NCBI GenBank assembly: GCA_017893485.1 | Contig: CM030366.1 | Coordinates: 77,691,227 to 77,755,226 of the forward strand | Reading direction: 5' to 3' | DNA length: 64,000 nucleotides | DNA from: Hemerocallis citrina | Taxonomy: Eukaryota > Streptophyta > Magnoliopsida > Asparagales > Asphodelaceae | Part shown: in pieces, positions 56,113 to 64,000 of the stretch | How positions within the stretch are numbered: position 1 is the first letter of the stretch | Layout: each line of letters begins with the position of its first letter | Translations under genes and position numbers: made by a program | The notes under the pieces: model-generated | Seen by the model: only the letters and a program-made list of their open reading frames with translations | The model's database searches: none | Told to the model about the DNA's origin: nothing

Positions 56113-57960
56113 GGCCCTTCATATTTTTCAACAACTTTTTGGAGCTCAATTATTTTACTGCAAAGTCTTTTTCTAGTTTTCTCACAGTCTTTAGTGTTCC
56201 AACGAAGTGTATCTAGAGTAGCATCGAGTATCCTATTTTATCGAGTGCTTCCTTACAACTTTCCACTACCTCGTCAAATTTCCTTTTGCATTCATTTAGA
56301 TCATCGGTAAGTTTAGCAATATAAACAGATTTATCATAAATTTCCTTTAGGTTTTCATTATTTATTGCGAGAGATTCTTGAACTTGTTGTTTCAGACACT
56401 CATTTTCCTCTATCATTAAATCATGATCATTCCTAAATGACTCAAATTTCTCGATAATAAACAAATTTTCATCTATCAACTTTTTATATTTGGCAACACA
56501 GGAGTCATGTGATTCATTAGACATTTGTTTATATTATTTCAACTCACGACTTAATTTCTTTGCATAATCTTTTAAGCCATTATATATGTCTACTAGATCA
56601 TCTTAGGTGGGTTCTTTGATTAGCTCTTCTTGGAGTGGTGATTGCACCCCACCCTCTCCAAAAGCCATGAATCCGAAGTCGTTGTGTTCTTGCTCTTCAT
56701 CACTTGAATCTGAATCAAGCTATGTTGCCTTTAATGAATTCTTTCTGAATTCTGAGTTGGAGTTATGATAATATTTGTTCCTGTCCTGCGAAAGAGGATA
56801 GTTTGCGCGGATGTTACCTGGCTTCTTGCATTTGTGACATATGTCCTCTTTGTCTTTGTCTCTTCCTCCTTAAGAGTTGCCATACTTTTTACGTTTGAGA
56901 TACTTACTGAATTGTTTAATTAGCAATGCGATATCTTCATCTAATTCTTCATTATCTGGTTTTGATTTTGATGGTCGTGAAGTTGCTGCTTTCAAGGTAA
57001 TGGTATTCTCTTCAGTTTTGAGTATAATCCCAATGTTCTTCCGGTACCTCTTTGTTTCGGCCATCTCCATATCATGTCTTCAGTTTTTCCTAAAAGTGTT
57101 GTAGTCGAATCCTTTCTCTTCAAGCATTAGTAATATTTTGACTTGATTTAAGCTTCAAAATAAATAAATCAAAGAAGACAAAACAAGATTATAGTCTGGA
57201 ATATGAATTTGGGGTTTAAATAAATATTAGGATGGATTTCAATAGGAGATGTATAAGAAAATGAATTCAAATGAAAGAAAGAATTTACAAGGAAATTGAA
57301 ATACAAGAATATGGACCAAGAAGGAATAAAATATGTACAATCGGAAACAAAATAATTTATAGACAAACAAAATACAAGAACACCGAAGAGCAGCTTTTAT
57401 GTCCCATTCAGGGGTGAGACAACTTATTAGTTTTTTGACATTTTGGTCATCATCTAACCCCTTACCTAAGCTCTCAAGTTCATGCGTGATAATATCAAAG
57501 CGAGCTAACATCTGATCTACATTTTCTTCTAGAATCATACGAAAACATCAAATTTATAAAAACGTAAAGTAACTTTGGCCTTTAACTCAGATGCGTTTCC
57601 TTCATGACGTTTTAACATATTGTTCTAAATTTCATAGGCTATTTTGCAGTTTTCCCCACATTGCATCAATTCTTCATTATTTATATCTGCATAAAGTGCT
57701 GTCATAGCTTTGGACTTTGCAGTTTTCAATGATAGTTCAGTTGCTGTGAAAGCTTTCATTACTGACAAGGATGTTTACTTGGTATACACAAATGTTCCAT
57801 ACTTCTTCTCCAAGCATCTGCAAATAGTGAGACATACGAACTTTCTAAATATCGTAGCATTTTTCATCAAAATAAGGTGAACATGTCAGGGCCATCTGGA
57901 GGAGGGATTTCGGCCGTTGGACATTTTGCTCTTAGCTTTTAATCTATTCATGATCACCTC
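56113..57960 (-). pseudogene. gag: SIRE-like copia Gag remnant
   Basis: Reading leftwards from the primer site: MKAFTATELSLKTAKSKAM-type sequence (near 57760), a UBN2-type Gag core with ENVDQMLARFDIITHELESL (57239-57538 frame), an intervening foreign stretch of about 250 bp (57140-57395), then EKGFDYNTFRKN and the 56870-57070 frame. A zinc-knuckle remnant ICHKCKKPGNIR follows at about 56810-56845, and an open coiled-coil piece at 56213-56524. Stops and frameshifts occur throughout. The knuckle lacks its His and last Cys. No protease, integrase or reverse transcriptase follows. Confidence 0.7.
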
Positions 57961-57972
57961 GCTCTGATACCA
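57961..57972 (-). other. Primer-binding site (initiator tRNA-Met type)
   Basis: The minus strand reads TGGTATCAGAGC, complementary to the 3' end of initiator tRNA-Met. It is one base away from the LTR end (TTTGCA), the normal arrangement in copia elements. Confidence 0.85.
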
Positions 57973-58247
57973 CTGCAAATCACCTTGGGGGGGGGGGGGG
58001 ATGAATTTGGTGATTGTTATGAAATTAACAAACTTAAATAAAATGTGCAAAGTAAGGAGATAGAGTTTAAGAAAGCAAACATATCATGCACGCAAGACAG
58101 GACGATATAACGTGGTTCTACCCACATGTCTACATCCACACCACCTACCCGTAGCAATTCTCCGCCACAAGTGTTCTGCTATACTTTAAACCCTTGTACA
58201 GTGATTCTCGAAATTCAGGCGAAGAGTCCTATTACATCCACATGACT

Positions 58248-61403
<3,156 letters not shown>

Positions 61404-62128
61404 TGACTTCTATGAAAAAGTCCCGTAAAACTCATCGAAGTGGAAGAAAAGAAAAACTCTTAAGATCTATAATGATCTTGACTAGAGAAAGAAATAAAAG
61501 CTCAGACACTCGATCGTTGATTGAATGATTAGTTCAGAATAATAATAATAGCAAAGTTTGAAGAATACTCAGTGAATTTACGTCTATTTATAGAGCGCAG
61601 AATTGTATCTTTTCAAAATGAAAAGATATTTCTGAAATAGTCAATTCTGCAAGAGTACGGTTGACCGCTTTGTTGAGTAGTCGACCGTCCACCTTTAACT
61701 CAAAAGTCGAGAGGTGACCAATCGACTGACTCATGTTTGCACTATGACGAGCGGTCGATTGTGTGACGGTCGACCGACATATGTGCGGTCGACCGCTATC
61801 GTGCAGACTTGATATTTATTTGGCGAATACACTTTATATTCTTTCCAAAAACTGATTATTTAATCAACGATTATTTACATGGTATATCCTCACATAAATA
61901 GAAATATATAAACAATATTTGCTGGCTACCTTGAGGATTTAAAATACATGTTTCTTGAGTTGAAATCTTCTTGATATTTGCATTCTTCTTTGATACATTC
62001 ATCTTTTGCTTGATTGTTAATCTTTTCGGCTCTTTGTTTTGTATTAACTTCTCTATAAATCCTGCATATCTCAACTGAAAATATTAGTCATAATAATACG
62101 TTTGTGCACACCAAACTCAGAGTCAATA

Positions 62129-62369
62129 CTAATGGTTACGGTGGACTGCCCCTCTTTGCAGTCGACTGTCAAATCTTGTCGAGTGCATCTATGGTCATTG
62201 TAGTCGACTACTGCCTCCTGCATTGCTGCTGCTTATTGTTGTGCTTACTGATGCTGCTGCTTCTTCGCTTGCTGTCTTGATTCTTCTCATTCTTTAAACA
62301 CTTGTTCTCATGTTTCGGATCCATAAATCCTATGAGGATAATTTTCTTTATAAAGAACGCCCCCTTTAT
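62129..62369. other. Spacer between the SIRE-like LTR and the hAT element
   Basis: Contains GTCGACTG motifs similar to SIRE-like LTR sequence and a GCTGCTGCTT-rich part. No gene. It may be older retroelement sequence. Confidence 0.35.
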
Positions 62370-64000
62370 TAGGGGTGGCATTAGGCCGGGCTCGCCCAGG
62401 ACCGACCCGGCCTGGGCCGCCCTAACCCGGGCTGAACCGGGGTCAGCCCGCCCACTCGAAGGGGGCCGGTTCGGTCCTCGAAAAGCCAAGAAAACCTGCC
62501 GATGGCCTGGCCCGCTCAGACCCGGGACCAGGTTGAACCGGCCCGATTCGGCCCGCGGGCTGACCGTTAGCCACTGGGTTTTTTTCTTCTAGAATTTATT
62601 TATTAAGAAATGTGTTTGTATAATTACTAAAATACCCCCCAACGGATCTATACTAGCTAGTTTTTGGGGTATTTTGGAAAATTCAAAAAATATATATTCT
62701 ATATATACAACCCCATTTCATTCAATTCTCTTCACAAATTCACTCAACTCTCTCTACCATCTCTCATCTTTCTCAACAAATCAATAACAATCAACAACAA
62801 TCAACAACATAGGTTCTCACTTTTCAACTCTCTTGCAAGGATCAACATCAGCAACATCCAACAACAATCAACAACAATCAACAACATCAACAACAACACT
62901 ACAAGCTCTCAACTCTCTCTACCTTCATTCTTCAATCTACATTCTACACCCGTATGGTATTTTTGTATTTGTATAATTTGTAGAATTAGTATTGTTGTTT
63001 GTTCTCATTTATTTTTCTTAATTAGATTGAGTTTTCTTGTACTTCTTATTCTTATTCTTTTTAGATTTTAAAAAAAATTTGGTAACCATACATTAGTTTA
63101 TTCATTTAATTGTTTTTGTTTTATTGAAATATCTTTTATTTTTGTTTAGAATTTTGTTATTAACATACACGGGCTTATAGTAGAATCTTATTTAACTTTA
63201 TTTGTTTTGTAGAATCATTTTCTATAACATACACTAGTTTATCTATCTTTACTTGTTTTGTAGAATTAAAATTTTAAAACATATACTACAAATAATTTGT
63301 AAAACATACACTAGAATTAATTTTTATAACATATACTAGTTTAGATGGCATCTAACCGATCATGCGGTAGACATAGTAGCCAAGAGTTCACTAGTAGTCG
63401 TCGCATTCCTTCCATTCCAATTCCATATGTAGAGAGTGAAGAAACACTTATGAATTATGATAGTTTTCTGATTTTCATGAAATACACACGAAAAAAGTAG
63501 AAGTAGAAGACATAGAACCACAACCATCGGAACAAGGTCCTTCTCAATCCCGTAAAAAAGAGGTACCACATCCAAAGTACACAAATATTTTGACTATGTC
63601 TCTTCTCAAAATGATAAGAGTGTGTGATTAAAAATTTGTAAGAAGTGTCAAACACCATATAAATTTAAAATCGGAGCGGGAACGAGTACACTTCAACGAC
63701 ACTTAAATAAATGTCAACCCGAACTTTCTATAAACTCACACAACAAAAAATACACCATAAGACCGGTCAAATAGATAGTCATAGCTACGATCACGATATC
63801 ATTCGTAGAAAAATGACTAAGTTAGTAATTAGAGATGAATTACCTTATTCTTTTGGTGAAGGTAGGAATGTAGAGACTTTTGCACAAACCGCATTAAACC
63901 CCCATTATAAAAAAAATTCCTAAGAATGTAGTTAAGGGTGACTGTAACTTAGTTTACAATGAGGCTAAGGATTTTTTAGTAGCAACACTAACATCACTAA
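62370..64000 (+). mobile_element. hAT DNA transposon, left part (runs off the right edge)
   Basis: Begins TAGGGGTGGCATTAGGCC, a hAT-like terminus. It is followed by a very GC-rich subterminal region (62380-62570) with repeated GGCCCG/CGGGCC words, as in plant Ac/Tam3-type elements. An AT-rich leader region with iterated CAACAATCAACAAC (62790-62895) precedes a transposase remnant. The right end and target duplication lie outside the window. Confidence 0.65.
63345..64000 (+). pseudogene. hAT transposase, N-terminal part with BED zinc finger
   Basis: The ATG at 63345 opens a Ser/Arg-rich start, frameshifted near 63465. A BED-type finger is visible at 63637-63714: CKKC, then GTSTLQRHLNKC. Downstream, in another frame, RRKMTKLVIRDELPYSF and NVETFAQTALNPHYKK match the conserved region of plant hAT transposases before the RNase H-like domain. 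At least one stop in the finger region and two frame changes make this copy inactive. The catalytic part is beyond the window. Confidence 0.7.

Overview
This is a transposon-dense, gene-poor stretch of a flowering-plant nuclear genome. The evidence is plant-type LTR retrotransposons (Tat-type Ty3/gypsy and SIRE-like Ty1/copia), a plant PIF/Harbinger transposon, a hAT element, an endogenous pararetrovirus (EPRV) of the Caulimoviridae, GT-AG introns and interspersed AT-rich DNA. The species cannot be named from the sequence. The only cellular coding sequence recognised is a broken terminal exon of a Gfo/Idh/MocA-type oxidoreductase (35172-35733). No intact cellular gene is seen. A 500-N block (46928-47427) is an assembly gap.

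Left part (1-18472). Solo LTRs of three long families (A, B, C) are stacked at 1-6408. A decayed pararetrovirus follows from 6409 with the order movement-like, coat, zinc-binding regions, protease, reverse transcriptase/RNase H, 3' ORFs. It is more than one unit long: its intergenic promoter region occurs at 6421-7328 and again at 17642-18472. A 4.3-kb solo LTR of family A (12984-17313, duplicated target ATGGT) sits in its 3' ORFs.

Middle part (18473-34655) is a nest. An LTR (family D, target CATTG) lies in the second pararetroviral copy. Inside it is a complete PIF/Harbinger transposon (19472-34194, target TTA) with both standard genes. Inside the Harbinger are a young gag-only Tat-type retrotransposon (19809-29249, target AATAC) full of tandem arrays, and a SIRE-like solo LTR (32159-33582, target GAACG) that splits the transposase gene. 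The pararetrovirus resumes at 34656, ends about 34762, and is followed by the oxidoreductase pseudogene.

Right part (36753-64000). A second Tat-type element on the minus strand (36753-45158) carries an antisense, intron-containing gene (40358-44305) with a plant-transposon domain and three coiled-coil 3' exons that could be alternative ends. It is cut by a family C LTR and the gap. A minus-strand SIRE-like copia element (47428-62128; LTR, PPT, Gag remnant, PBS, LTR) follows. It contains a third Tat-type structure with oppositely oriented LTRs (48697-54340), two solo LTRs of family C, a set of small palindromes and a tRNA-Ile pseudogene. The window ends inside a hAT transposon with a BED-finger transposase remnant.

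Nearly all insertion boundaries were set by finding the target-site duplication, so the order of events can be read from the nesting. Functional genes are few: the Harbinger transposase is open apart from the LTR insertion, and the Tat Gag and the antisense gene are each open apart from one in-frame stop.
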